From: JALYJG01 sp033763555
GTDB lineage: Bacteria > Pseudomonadota > Alphaproteobacteria > UBA9219
DNA length: 46,592 bases
NCBI GenBank assembly: GCA_033763555.1
Contig: JANRKK010000044.1
Coordinates: forward strand, 1 to 46,592
Direction of reading: 5' to 3'
Below, piece after piece: positions 1-8,995 of this stretch. Every line of letters starts with the position of its first letter. Position 1 is the stretch's first letter. A program made the translations under genes and the position numbers. The notes beneath the pieces were generated by a model. The model searched no databases and was not told the origin of the DNA. It saw nothing but the letters and a program-made list of their open reading frames with translations.

Positions 1-782
<782 letters not shown>

Positions 783-1377
783 GATATTAGCTTGTTAAAC
801 CGACATCCGAAAATGCGATTTAAAAACCATACATGGCTTTGCGTACTCATCTTAAATTGAGGGTTCTTCTACTCAACGTTCTCCGGTTTGACCCGGAGTT
901 ATGCGTATAGAACTTACTGTCTTTAGGATGCGTAACAGCAAAACCGAAATGCTCTTCGGAACCATGCGGTCCCAAGAAAGCTTTGTGATATCACCGACCA
1001 AGATTGCGCTGTCCGAAGACAGGCAGCCTCCATCGCGGATCGCCGTCTGCGCATCCCTTCTCATCAAATTTACGATGTCCAAGAACTAAAGTTGTTTTTG
1101 AGGCAACTTCACTATCTCCATGAAAAAACGACAGAAACCCAACACCGTGACTGGATCTCTACCAATCCTAGTGCCTGGACTGTCGTTAGAGTCAAAAAGA
1201 TAGTTACGGCGACCTGGCTTTGACCGCCGATGTCCGAAATTTATAGATTCTCCAGAGGGTTGTCCAGAGGAAAATTTCGGTTTCCTGTGGATAAAAAAGC
1301 TTGACGGATAATGTCTTAAACTAACAGATGAACCTACCCAAATATGACGCAGAACCTAGAGAAAATACAGCCCCATC
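783..1377. other. rRNA leader / rrn-argC divergent spacer
   Basis: About 600 bases without a convincing protein gene lie between the 16S 5' end and argC. On the minus strand this would be the transcribed leader of the rRNA operon. It contains a small perfect hairpin at 882-899 (CTCCGG, six-base loop, CCGGAG). A candidate rRNA promoter is listed separately. Short reading frames at 873-1089 on both strands have no ribosome site or recognisable product and were not annotated. The argC promoter must also lie in the right part; a TTGACG at about 1301 is the only -35-like sequence noticed and has no clear -10 partner. Confidence 0.5.
1165..1195 (-). promoter_or_regulatory. candidate rRNA operon promoter
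   Basis: On the minus strand a TTGACT (-35-like, at 1190-1195) is followed after 19 bases by TAGGAT (-10-like, at 1165-1170). This lies about 380 bases upstream of the 16S 5' end, a usual distance for an rrn promoter. The spacer is longer than ideal and the -10 is imperfect, so this is a tentative call. Confidence 0.3.
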
Positions 1378-2346
1378 ATGTCCGTTAACCATCCCCCTGT
1401 GATTTATATCGACGGTGAGGCCGGAACCACCGGGCTGGAGATCCGCCGGAGGCTACATGGCCGGGCGATTATCAAGCTGGTCAGTATAGAGCCTGAACGG
1501 CGTAAGGACATCAATGAGCGCAAAAGGCTGCTGAATGAATGCGATTTGGCGATTTTATGCCTGCCCGATGATGCCGCCCGCGAGGCTGTGAGTCTGATCA
1601 CCAATCCCAAGGTCAAAGTCATCGATGCCAGCACAGCGCACCGGGTGGCTGAAGGCTGGACCTATGGTTTTCCTGAATTGACGCCGGAACAGGAAGATCA
1701 AATCCGAAATGCCAAGCGCGTGAGTAATCCGGGCTGTTATCCGACCGGGGCATTGGCGCTTATTCGTCCCTTGATTGATGCTGAAATTCTTCCGCCCGAT
1801 CACGGCATTACAATCAATGCCGTTTCAGGTTATTCCGGCGGCGGAAAAGATTTGATCAATCTTTGTGAAAGCCCGTTGACCAAAGGAAAAGGCCGTGCGG
1901 CGCCTTCCTGCCTTTATGGGTTGGAGCAGACGCATAAACATCTTCCCGAGATGCGCGTTCATGGGCGTTTGGAAGAAGATCCAATTTTTCTGCCGTCCTA
2001 CAGCAGTGCTTTTTACCGTGGCATGTTGGTGCATGTGGCGCTACGCCTGAAGGGGCTCAAGCGGCGCACGGGTAATGAAGTCAACGGAAAAACCATTCAT
2101 GAAGTCCTGATCAACCGCTATGCCGGGAAAAAATATGTCAAGGTTGAGCCGTTGCAGACCGAGTTGGGGCCGGGCTATGTGCTGACACCGCTGGAGCAGA
2201 ATGAAACCAACAATCTGCAATTGCGTGTCTTTTGGAATCACAAAAAGGAAACGGTCATTCTGACAGCCTGCCTCGACAATTTGGGCAAGGGCGCTTCCGG
2301 CGCAGCTGTGCAGAATATGGAGATTATGCTGGGGTTGGATGGGTAG
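1378..2346 (+). CDS. argC: N-acetyl-gamma-glutamyl-phosphate reductase (type 2)
   Basis: This enzyme reduces N-acetylglutamyl phosphate to N-acetylglutamate semialdehyde with NADPH, the third step of arginine synthesis in the cytoplasm. The 322-residue protein has the N-terminal nucleotide-binding loop (DGEAGTTG, residues 12-19). The catalytic cysteine is in SNPGCYPTG (Cys120). Its length and the early 'YIDGEAGTTGLEI' match the shorter type-2 ArgC found in many Alphaproteobacteria. The start is ATG at 1378, with no strong Shine-Dalgarno sequence before it. It stands alone, divergent from the rRNA operon. Its pathway partner argD lies 13 kb away at 15641. The stop is only three bases from the stop of the convergent gene at 2350. 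Confidence 0.93.
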   Translation: MSVNHPPVIYIDGEAGTTGLEIRRRLHGRAIIKLVSIEPERRKDINERKRLLNECDLAILCLPDDAAREAVSLITNPKVKVIDASTAHRVAEGWTYGFPELTPEQEDQIRNAKRVSNPGCYPTGALALIRPLIDAEILPPDHGITINAVSGYSGGGKDLINLCESPLTKGKGRAAPSCLYGLEQTHKHLPEMRVHGRLEEDPIFLPSYSSAFYRGMLVHVALRLKGLKRRTGNEVNGKTIHEVLINRYAGKKYVKVEPLQTELGPGYVLTPLEQNETNNLQLRVFWNHKKETVILTACLDNLGKGASGAAVQNMEIMLGLDG

Positions 2347-2349
2347 CTG

Positions 2350-3267
2350 TTAAAGAATCTTTTTCTTCAGCCAGTTTCCAAAAGTTGCCAATCGTCCGCC
2401 TGAATATGAACCGGGATGGATGGGGGCTGGTTCTTTTTCACACCAAGGCGGTTCTTCGTAAGGTTTGATTTCGGCTTCACGAATGGCAGGGGGCACCACT
2501 TTATAGTGCGTCCATTGAGGGCTTGTATAGCTGTCGCCAGACCAATGCATATCAACTTTTGAGAATTTTTCTCCGAGGAGCAATCCGCCTGCGGCTGATG
2601 GAACATGGATAAAGAAAGTTATGTTTTCTGTTTTAAGATGCGGAAGAAGAGTTGTTCGGATTACTGTCGCATTACGTTCAATGGCATTGGTTGGTGTCAT
2701 GGATATGCTGTCCGGAATGTGGTGAAAGCATACGAATGCTTGGCGCTGTGTTTGCTCGATTGTTACACGGGCATCGTAAAACCTGCCCAGTGTCTCATAT
2801 GATAGATAAAAAGTAACTCTTGTGGCATTGAGGGGTAACTTGCTTTGAAAAGCTTGGACTCCTTCTGGCTGACCGACAGGAAGTCTGCGATAATCTTGTC
2901 CTTCTATCATTTCATATCCGTTTGCTATCCACTCCCTAATTTGAGGAACGGTCGCATCGTTCGGAAGATCGGGAAGAATAAGCACTTTTCTGCATCGATC
3001 AGCTTTTTCTTTCAACTTTTCTAGGGACCAGGCTTTGTAGTCTGCCGCTGTACGAAACTGCGCATGGAAGGCGTCCAATAGCTGATGATTTAAATCATCA
3101 GCTAGCTGCTGTGCGGATGCATGACGAGAATCTGCAAGAGACATGCCCTCCATCTCTTTACGCGTACGCTGTAATTCTTGATCAATTGTTTCCCAGCGGG
3201 CTCCCCAGTTGGGATCATAAGTCTCAAGGGTTGGAGGGCCTGAATATGCGGTAATTTCGTTTGCCAT
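2350..3267 (-). CDS. hypothetical protein, 305 aa
   Basis: I do not recognise this family. The product is soluble, with no signal peptide or membrane segment. It has a charged helical N-terminal third (residues 25-95, rich in Glu, Arg and Gln) followed by a more mixed beta-rich part with many aromatic residues, and it ends in a basic tail (NWLKKKIL). The ATG at 3267 is chosen over an upstream TTG because AAGGA sits six bases before it. The base composition looks lower in GC than argC and secY on either side. No operon partner; the gene is convergent with argC and divergent from secY. Confidence 0.75.
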   Translation of the reverse strand: MANEITAYSGPPTLETYDPNWGARWETIDQELQRTRKEMEGMSLADSRHASAQQLADDLNHQLLDAFHAQFRTAADYKAWSLEKLKEKADRCRKVLILPDLPNDATVPQIREWIANGYEMIEGQDYRRLPVGQPEGVQAFQSKLPLNATRVTFYLSYETLGRFYDARVTIEQTQRQAFVCFHHIPDSISMTPTNAIERNATVIRTTLLPHLKTENITFFIHVPSAAGGLLLGEKFSKVDMHWSGDSYTSPQWTHYKVVPPAIREAEIKPYEEPPWCEKEPAPIHPGSYSGGRLATFGNWLKKKIL

Positions 3268-3367
3268 TATCAATCCTTAGGAATTTATGCATATCACACA
3301 GTAAAATATCATGTGATTAAGCAACTAAAAAGCAATTTTGACGTGGTCTAGCCTTGTCGCACTGCGC

Positions 3368-3373
3368 TATAAT
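3368..3373 (+). promoter_or_regulatory. -10 element of probable secY promoter
   Basis: A perfect TATAAT lies 74 bases before the secY start. A TTGACG occurs further upstream, but at about 24 bases it is too far away for a normal spacer, and no good -35 lies at 17 bases. A dedicated promoter is expected because the usual upstream ribosomal protein genes are absent here. Confidence 0.4.
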
Positions 3374-3446
3374 CCCCGCTTGTTTTACAGGGGGTTAGCC
3401 ATTATATCCTGTGGCAGTCCTTTTTCTCTGTCCCCGCGTTGTTTCG

Positions 3447-4787
3447 ATGGCATCTGCTGCTGAATCCCTCGCCGCCAATATGAATTTCTCCGCCTTCGGC
3501 AAGGCGACCGAATTGAAGAACCGCATCTGGTTCACGCTTCTGGCTCTCATCGTTTACCGCATTGGCACCTACATACCCGTGCCGGGCATTGATCCCGTCA
3601 TGCTGGCGGAATCCTTCAAGCAGCACGGCGGCGGCATTATGGACATGTTCAACATGTTCTCGGGTGGTGCGCTAGGGCGTATGACGATCTTTGCCCTCGG
3701 CGTCATGCCTTACATTACAGCGTCGATTATTGTGCAGCTTCTGTCGGCTATTCTTCCCGCTTTTGAAGCGATGAAAAAGGAAGGCGAAGCCGGGCGCATG
3801 CGGCTGAATCAATATTCGCGTTATATGACGGTTTTCTTTGCGCTGTTGCAATCGGTGGGTATCGCGGTGTGGCTGGAGAATATGAGTGGGCCGACAGGTT
3901 CCGTGGTGATGATCTCCAGCATGTTTTTCCGCATCAGCACGATGATTACGCTGACAGGCGGCACAGTTTTCCTGATGTGGCTGGGCGAACAAATGACTTC
4001 GCGCGGCATCGGCAATGGCACGTCGCTGATCATCTATGCGGGTATTGTCGCCAATCTTCTGCCTTCGATGGGGCAGACTTTGGAAAAGGCGCGCGTTGGC
4101 GCTTTGTCGACCTTTGCCATTCTGGCGATTATCATTCTCGTGCTGGTTGTTCTTGCGGTTTGCGTTTTCTGCGAACGCGCGCAACGCCGCATTCTGGTGC
4201 AATATCCCAAGCGTCAGGTCGGCAATAAAGTCTATAGCGGCGAGGCTTCGCATATGCCACTGAAGATCAACACTTCAGGCGTTATCCCGCCGATTTTCGC
4301 CAGTTCGCTGCTGCTGTTTCCTCTGACGCTCGCCAGCTTCACGAATGTCCAGCAAAAGGGCGGATGGCTGGCGGATGTCGTTGCCGCGCTTAGCCATGGT
4401 AAGCCGCTGTTCATGATTTTGTACGCGGCCATGATTATTTTCTTTGCGTTCTTCTACACGGCGGTTGTGTTCAATCCGCAGGAAACGGCTGACAATCTGA
4501 AAAAATACGGCGGTTTTGTTCCCGGCATTCGGCCGGGCAAGGGCACGGCAGATTACTTCGATTATGTGCTGACGCGCCTTACCGTTCTCGGCGCCGCCTA
4601 TCTTGTGGCAATCTGCCTGCTGCCTGAATTTGTTATGAATCAATGGGCGGTTTCGTTCAGCCTCGGCGGCACTTCGCTACTGATCGTCGTGAGCGTGACG
4701 ATCGATACGATCGCCCGCGTCCAATCGCATTTGATCGCCCATCAGTATGAAGGCCTGATCAAAAAGGCCCGATTACGGAACAAGTAA
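3447..4787 (+). CDS. secY: protein translocase subunit SecY
   Basis: SecY is the central ten-helix channel of the SecYEG translocon in the inner membrane; it exports and inserts unfolded proteins driven by SecA or the ribosome. The 446-residue product shows the family pattern: the N-terminal 'LKNRIWFTLLALIVYRIGT' helix, the plug and lateral-gate helices, and the conserved 'RITALGVMPYITASIIVQL'-type region, here TIFALGVMPYITASIIVQL. The ATG at 3447 (MASAAESLAANMNF) matches alphaproteobacterial SecY N-termini, whereas an upstream GTG at 3411 would add 12 unusual residues. It is followed by adk 16 bases later. The pair keeps the secY-adk order of the spc operon, but the ribosomal protein genes that normally flank it are missing. 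Confidence 0.96.
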   Translation: MASAAESLAANMNFSAFGKATELKNRIWFTLLALIVYRIGTYIPVPGIDPVMLAESFKQHGGGIMDMFNMFSGGALGRMTIFALGVMPYITASIIVQLLSAILPAFEAMKKEGEAGRMRLNQYSRYMTVFFALLQSVGIAVWLENMSGPTGSVVMISSMFFRISTMITLTGGTVFLMWLGEQMTSRGIGNGTSLIIYAGIVANLLPSMGQTLEKARVGALSTFAILAIIILVLVVLAVCVFCERAQRRILVQYPKRQVGNKVYSGEASHMPLKINTSGVIPPIFASSLLLFPLTLASFTNVQQKGGWLADVVAALSHGKPLFMILYAAMIIFFAFFYTAVVFNPQETADNLKKYGGFVPGIRPGKGTADYFDYVLTRLTVLGAAYLVAICLLPEFVMNQWAVSFSLGGTSLLIVVSVTIDTIARVQSHLIAHQYEGLIKKARLRNK

Positions 4788-4803
4788 CAGGAACGCGCGG
4801 CTT

Positions 4804-5460
4804 ATGAACATCATATTGCTGGGGCCTCCGGGAGCAGGAAAGGGAACGCAGGCGCGCCTGCTCGAAGAAACACGTGGGATGGTGCAGATCGCCACCGGCG
4901 ATATTCTGCGCGCCTCCATCAAGCTGGGGGAGCCGCTGGGGTTGGAAGCCAAGAAAATTATGGCTGCCGGTCAGTTGGTGCCGGATGATCTCATGATCCG
5001 CTTGATTGAGCAGCGCATCGCTCAGTCTAGCGACGCCAAAGGTTTTATTCTTGACGGTTTCCCGCGCACTGTGGCGCAGGCTGAGGCGCTGGATGAAATG
5101 CTGGCCCGTCATCACCGGACGCTGGATGCCGTAATCGAGTTAAAGGTGGACGAAGCCGCTTTGATCGAGCGCGTGTCGGGCCGCTTCATCTGCACATCCT
5201 GCGCTACCGGTTATCACGCGAAGTTCAAGCCGACGAAAGAGCCCGGCAAATGCGATGTCTGCGGCGGTATGGATTTTATTCATCGCCCTGACGATAACGC
5301 CGAAACGCTTAAAACGCGCCTGAAAGCCTATCAGGAGCAGACCGCGCCGATCCTGCCCTATTACAAGAAGAAGGGTTTGTTGCGCACGGTTGACGGTATG
5401 GCGTCGATGAGCACTGTGCATGACGCGATTGAAGCCGCCCTTAAGGCCGCTGCGGCGTAG
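4804..5460 (+). CDS. adk: adenylate kinase, zinc-lid form
   Basis: Adenylate kinase interconverts ATP + AMP and 2 ADP, keeping the adenylate pool in balance. The 218-residue protein has the P-loop GPPGAGKGT (residues 7-15) and the AMP-binding 'DGFPRT' motif (84-89). A long LID domain carries four cysteines (130, 133, 150, 153) in two CxxC pairs, the structural zinc site seen in many bacterial kinases. It is the second gene of the secY-adk pair. The usual next gene rpsM is not there; instead a convergent amidase gene ends four bases away. Confidence 0.96.
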   Translation: MNIILLGPPGAGKGTQARLLEETRGMVQIATGDILRASIKLGEPLGLEAKKIMAAGQLVPDDLMIRLIEQRIAQSSDAKGFILDGFPRTVAQAEALDEMLARHHRTLDAVIELKVDEAALIERVSGRFICTSCATGYHAKFKPTKEPGKCDVCGGMDFIHRPDDNAETLKTRLKAYQEQTAPILPYYKKKGLLRTVDGMASMSTVHDAIEAALKAAAA

Positions 5461-5463
5461 GTA

Positions 5464-6300
5464 TCAATCGTCCAGAACCCGCATTTCGAAATCGCAATCA
5501 TGCTGCAGGCTTGGCAGCCTTCGGCGCGCGACAGCAACCTGACTTAAATCCAGTTCGGTGACGATGATGTCCGGTTCCTCACCGGCTTCGGCGATGATTT
5601 CACCTGAAGGTGCCACGATCAGCGAATGACCATAGGTGAGGCGGCCGCCATCATGCTGGCCGCACTGGCCGGGCGCGACAATAAAACATCCGGTTTCAAT
5701 GGCGCGGGCGCGCAGCAGCACGTGCCAGTGCATCCGTCCTGTTGTCGCAGCAAAAGCCGCCGGTACAGTGATGATTTGCGCTCCGGCCTTGGCCAGCGTG
5801 CGGTAGAGATGTGGAAAGCGCACGTCATAGCAAATCGTCAGGCCGATCTTGCCCCACGGTGTTGAGCTCAGCACCGCGCAGTTACCACCGCGATAATGTG
5901 CGGATTCGCGGTAGGTTTCATTGACGTCCAGATCGGCGTCAAACATGTGAATTTTGTCGTAATGCGCCGCAATTTTTCCATTAGGATTGAACAGATAGCT
6001 GCGGTTGGCGAGGCGATCATGATCGGTGGTCACGGCAATGCTGCCCGCCAGAATCCATGCGCCGGTTTCTTTCGCCATATTGGCAAAAAACGTAACAGCC
6101 GGATGTTCGCTTTCCGGTCGTACACGTGAATACAGTTTTTCTTTGCCCATCACCATCAGGCTGACATTTTCCGGCAGGGTGATGAATTCGGCGCCGCGTT
6201 CCCGCGCGGTGCGGATCATCGGCGCCAGTTTTTCAAGATTTGGTTCGATTTCAGGCCCGGCATTGGTTTGCAGGGCAGCGATGACAATACGAGATTTCAT
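5464..6300 (-). CDS. carbon-nitrogen hydrolase (Nit2-type amidase)
   Basis: This is a nitrilase-superfamily amidohydrolase of 278 residues, the usual length. The Glu-Lys-Cys triad is visible: Glu44 (TLPEN), Lys116 (HYDKIHMFD) and Cys157 (LTICYDVRFP). It resembles the Nit1/Nit2 branch, whose members act as omega-amidase or deaminated-glutathione amidase, but which substrate this one uses cannot be read from the sequence. Its start overlaps the stop of grxC by four bases (ATGA). A link with glutathione and glutaredoxin therefore fits the deaminated-glutathione role, as an inference. Confidence 0.9.
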   Translation of the reverse strand: MKSRIVIAALQTNAGPEIEPNLEKLAPMIRTARERGAEFITLPENVSLMVMGKEKLYSRVRPESEHPAVTFFANMAKETGAWILAGSIAVTTDHDRLANRSYLFNPNGKIAAHYDKIHMFDADLDVNETYRESAHYRGGNCAVLSSTPWGKIGLTICYDVRFPHLYRTLAKAGAQIITVPAAFAATTGRMHWHVLLRARAIETGCFIVAPGQCGQHDGGRLTYGHSLIVAPSGEIIAEAGEEPDIIVTELDLSQVAVARRRLPSLQHDCDFEMRVLDD

Positions 6301-6554
6301 GACGCCAACAGGGGATCGAGCTTGCCCGCGACGTCGAGCGCATGCAGTTCATCAAAGCCGCCGATATGCCGGTCATTGATAAAAATTTGTGGGATAGTGG
6401 TGCGCCCGTTGGATTTTTTGAGCATTTCTTCAAGTTTTGCGGGATCAGCGCGGACATTGAATTCCTCAAACGCGGCGCCTTTTTTCTTCAACAGTGCCTT
6501 CGCACGCTCGCAATAAGGGCAACCAGGGCCGGAATACATGACAATATGGGGCAT
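6297..6554 (-). CDS. grxC: glutaredoxin 3
   Basis: This is a small dithiol glutaredoxin of 85 residues that reduces protein disulfides and mixed disulfides using glutathione. It has the active site CPYC (Cys12, Cys15) and the glutathione-binding 'TIPQIFINDRHIGGFDEL' region (about residues 53-70) with the cis-proline. Length and motifs match GrxC. It is translationally coupled to the C-N hydrolase downstream. In many Alphaproteobacteria comF, grxC and this hydrolase lie in a row; here two unknown genes sit between comF and grxC. Confidence 0.95.
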   Translation of the reverse strand: MPHIVMYSGPGCPYCERAKALLKKKGAAFEEFNVRADPAKLEEMLKKSNGRTTIPQIFINDRHIGGFDELHALDVAGKLDPLLAS

Positions 6555-6566
6555 TCGGTGTTTGCG

Positions 6567-6962
6567 CTATTTGAGTTCCGGGCAGATATAACATCCGGCA
6601 TAACGATATGGCGGAGACGAGGGAATGTTGACATAGCCCGGTTCATAATTTGATTCAGAAGAATCCAGTGAACAGGGAATGGGGTAGCATGGTCCGATAG
6701 ATACGAGGAATTGATCAATTGTTATTTCTAACTGTTGCGCGGTGTGTGATGCTTTTAAGCAACTTTGTTCTGCTTTTCTTGCAGCTCTCAAAACATTCTC
6801 CATGCTTTCTGTTACCGCTTGGGCATCGCTCTCTGCAGCATGAGCAGAGGATGGTTTTAGCATGTTCATAAAGCGCGAGGATTCTCCATCGCTATATCCT
6901 GCGGCAATCTGTGTCACCAGAACGCCTGCTCCAACAAACGCATAAACAATATTTGACTTCAT
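6567..6962 (-). CDS. hypothetical exported or membrane-anchored protein, 131 aa
   Basis: No family recognised. The ATG at 6962 is preferred over an in-frame upstream start because AAGGAAG precedes it by eight bases and because the protein then begins with a signal-like segment (basic start, hydrophobic stretch to about residue 20). The middle (residues 30-85) is Ala/Glu-rich and helical with one Cys. The C-terminal 45 residues hold four more cysteines (CYPIPC, and CYIC close to the end) among prolines and tyrosines, which suggests disulfides in the periplasm. Lower GC than grxC and comF. It lies between comF and grxC with the next unknown gene and may be a recent insertion. Confidence 0.65.
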   Translation of the reverse strand: MKSNIVYAFVGAGVLVTQIAAGYSDGESSRFMNMLKPSSAHAAESDAQAVTESMENVLRAARKAEQSCLKASHTAQQLEITIDQFLVSIGPCYPIPCSLDSSESNYEPGYVNIPSSPPYRYAGCYICPELK

Positions 6963-6993
6963 TATGATGCTTCCTTGATGTTGTTGAATTCCT

Positions 6994-7329
6994 TTATTTT
7001 GGTTCGTTTTGAACCACTCGATATTTTGTACATACATAACGTCCCGGAGAGATGCCTTTGACTGAATCCGGAACTGTTACAATAATTCCGTCGTTAGGCT
7101 TGGAAACCAAAACACTTGAAAGTGGTACGCAATTACCAGCGTCTATTGTGAATGCGAGTGGCGGAGGATTGAGAACGCTTTGGAAAGTGGCCGTACGTTT
7201 TGTTGTTGGGTTTTTCCCGAACACTGCCAGTGCGCCTGCGCATGTTACAAGCGTGGCAAGAATCCACATTATGTTTATGGGTGTTCTAGATGGAATAAAC
7301 CCAACTTCAGATGACGGATTAGTTGCCAT
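6994..7329 (-). CDS. hypothetical single-pass membrane protein, 111 aa
   Basis: No family recognised. It starts at ATG 7329 with a good AAGGAGAG ribosome site. A single hydrophobic helix at about residues 19-38 is followed by a short, mostly beta-like domain with two cysteines (about 67 and 99). The topology suggests that the C-terminal domain faces the periplasm. It lies 31 bases upstream of the next unknown gene (6567-6962) and downstream of comF, behind a probable terminator hairpin. Lower GC than its neighbours. Confidence 0.65.
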   Translation of the reverse strand: MATNPSSEVGFIPSRTPINIMWILATLVTCAGALAVFGKNPTTKRTATFQSVLNPPPLAFTIDAGNCVPLSSVLVSKPNDGIIVTVPDSVKGISPGRYVCTKYRVVQNEPK

Positions 7330-7358
7330 TTACTCTCCTTAATATCAGTAGAAATAAA

Positions 7359-7385
7359 TGTTATGTCCGAATTTTTGACATAACA
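7359..7385 (-). terminator. 9-bp perfect inverted repeat after comF
   Basis: On the minus strand TGTTATGTC, nine bases, GACATAACA is followed at once by TTTATTT. It sits ten bases beyond the comF stop and 30 bases before the next gene. The stem is AT-rich but perfect and has a T-rich tail, so a weak intrinsic terminator is the simplest reading. An operator for the downstream gene is an alternative. Confidence 0.45.
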
Positions 7386-7394
7386 AGTGGCATT

Positions 7395-8144
7395 TTAAGT
7401 AAAACCCTTCACCCTCGCCAGCGTCAGAACATTTATCGCTTTCGCTCCGGCATCCAGTAAAACCCGACTACATTCATTGACGGTCGCGCCTGTGGTCAGA
7501 ACATCATCAACCAGAAGCACGTTTTTATCGGCTAAAATTGGCTTGTAGCGTGCCGAAACGGCAAAGGCGCCTTTAACATTCTCCAGCCGTTCCTTGCGGC
7601 TCATATGGCCTTGGGTGGCTGTGGCCCGGCGTCGGCGCAGGGCGTCGGGCAGGAAAGGCGTGCCGCTGATCTCCGCCAGTTTATGCGCCAGCAGGGCGGC
7701 CTGGTTGTAGCGTCGCCGGAACAGCCGCCAGACATGCAGGGGCACCGGCATAATATAATCTGCTTCGGCGCACAGGCTTTCTCCCGCCCGATGCATCCAT
7801 GAAGCCAGTGTCCGGGCCGGGTGCGTACGGTCGCTGTGTTTGAAGCTGAGGACAAGATCGCGGCTGCCATCATCATACAGCATGGCTGCGCGTGCAGATT
7901 TGAAATGAGGCGGCGCTGTCAGGCAGGGACTGCAAAGCATGTCGCCTTCGACAGGAACCTCGAACGGCGCGCCGCATCCACCGCACAGGGGCGGCGTGAT
8001 GAAGTGAATCTGGCTCCAGCAGGCCGGGCATAAAGTACGGTCGGTACCGACAGGCCTGTCGCAGGACAGGCACAGTGGTGGCAGAAGCAGATCGAGAAAG
8101 CGTCCGGTGGCGTTTTTCCACCGCGAGGAAGTGGCGAGGGACAT
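7395..8144 (-). CDS. comF: ComF family phosphoribosyltransferase-like protein
   Basis: ComF proteins assist natural DNA uptake or later steps of transformation; their exact biochemistry is not settled. The protein has two N-terminal zinc-ribbon CxxC pairs (CLSC/CPAC and CGGC/CSPC, within about the first 80 residues). A type-I phosphoribosyltransferase fold follows, with the PRPP loop 'VLLVDDVLTTGAT' near the C-terminus. ATG 8144 is used; a GTG at 8159 is possible. GGAG lies nine bases before the ATG. Length (249 residues) is normal. A dprA homologue at 44695 is a second possible transformation gene in the window. Confidence 0.9.
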   Translation of the reverse strand: MSLATSSRWKNATGRFLDLLLPPLCLSCDRPVGTDRTLCPACWSQIHFITPPLCGGCGAPFEVPVEGDMLCSPCLTAPPHFKSARAAMLYDDGSRDLVLSFKHSDRTHPARTLASWMHRAGESLCAEADYIMPVPLHVWRLFRRRYNQAALLAHKLAEISGTPFLPDALRRRRATATQGHMSRKERLENVKGAFAVSARYKPILADKNVLLVDDVLTTGATVNECSRVLLDAGAKAINVLTLARVKGFT

Positions 8145-8182
8145 GGGTTGGGACTCCACGCGTCTTCGGGCATAGTAGCGGA

Positions 8183-8995
8183 ATGAGTCCGGCGAACCAA
8201 ATTCTTGTCTTTGACCGCGCCCTGGTGCGTCAGCGGCGCGATCGTGCGGCGGCAGAGTTTGCTGCGCATAACATTATCTTTGAGGAATCAGCATGGCATT
8301 TGCTGGAGCGCCTTTCAGGTATCAGACGGGATTTTGAGACCATTATCGATCTAGGAGCGCATGAGGGCGCCGTCGCGCGGCGATTAGTGGAAGACAAAAA
8401 GAGGTTTGTAGTCGCTGCAGATATTTCTGAAAAAATGCTGCGGAATATTACGTCTTCGGCTGTCGTTGCCGATGAGGAGTTTCTCCCCTTTGCCGCCAAC
8501 AGTTGCGATCTCGTTGTCAGCAATCTGAGCCTGCATTGGGTGAATGATCTTCCGGGCACGCTTGTGCAAATTAAAAATATCCTGCGACCGGAAGGATTGT
8601 TTCTGGCGTCTGTTCTCGGTGGCCAGACTTTGCATGAATTGGGCAACTGCCTGATGGAAGCCGAAATGACCGTAACGGGCGGCGCGAGCCCGCGCCTGTC
8701 TCCGGTTCTTGATCTGCAAACCGCTAGTGCCTTGTTGCAGCATGCCGGATTTGCCTTACCCGTGACGGATCAGGAGGCCTTCACTTTAACTTACCCCCAT
8801 ATATTCGCTCTGATGCATGATCTGCGCGGTATGGGAGAAACCAACGCGCATATACAACGTCTGCGACGTCCGACGCGGCGCGCTGTTTTTCTTGAAGCGG
8901 CGCGGCTGTATCAGGAACGGTTTCCGGCGGAAGATGGTGGCGTATCCGCCACTTTTGAGGTTCTGTTTTTACACGGCTGGAAAGCGCCGTCCTAG
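8183..8995 (+). CDS. SAM-dependent methyltransferase, BioC/NDUFAF5-like
   Basis: This is a class-I methyltransferase of 270 residues. The SAM-binding motif is TIIDLGAHEGAVA (about residues 53-65). The motif-II region 'SCDLVVSNLSLHWVNDLPG' has the Leu-His-Trp typical of the BioC and NDUFAF5 group. It starts 'ILVFDRALVRQRRDRAA', the pattern found in alphaproteobacterial homologues of NDUFAF5, a complex I assembly factor. It could act on complex I assembly or in biotin synthesis; no bio genes lie nearby, so the former is slightly favoured. The ATG at 8183 leaves 38 bases to the divergent comF. Its stop shares a CTAG with the stop of hemA. Confidence 0.85.
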   Translation: MSPANQILVFDRALVRQRRDRAAAEFAAHNIIFEESAWHLLERLSGIRRDFETIIDLGAHEGAVARRLVEDKKRFVVAADISEKMLRNITSSAVVADEEFLPFAANSCDLVVSNLSLHWVNDLPGTLVQIKNILRPEGLFLASVLGGQTLHELGNCLMEAEMTVTGGASPRLSPVLDLQTASALLQHAGFALPVTDQEAFTLTYPHIFALMHDLRGMGETNAHIQRLRRPTRRAVFLEAARLYQERFPAEDGGVSATFEVLFLHGWKAPS

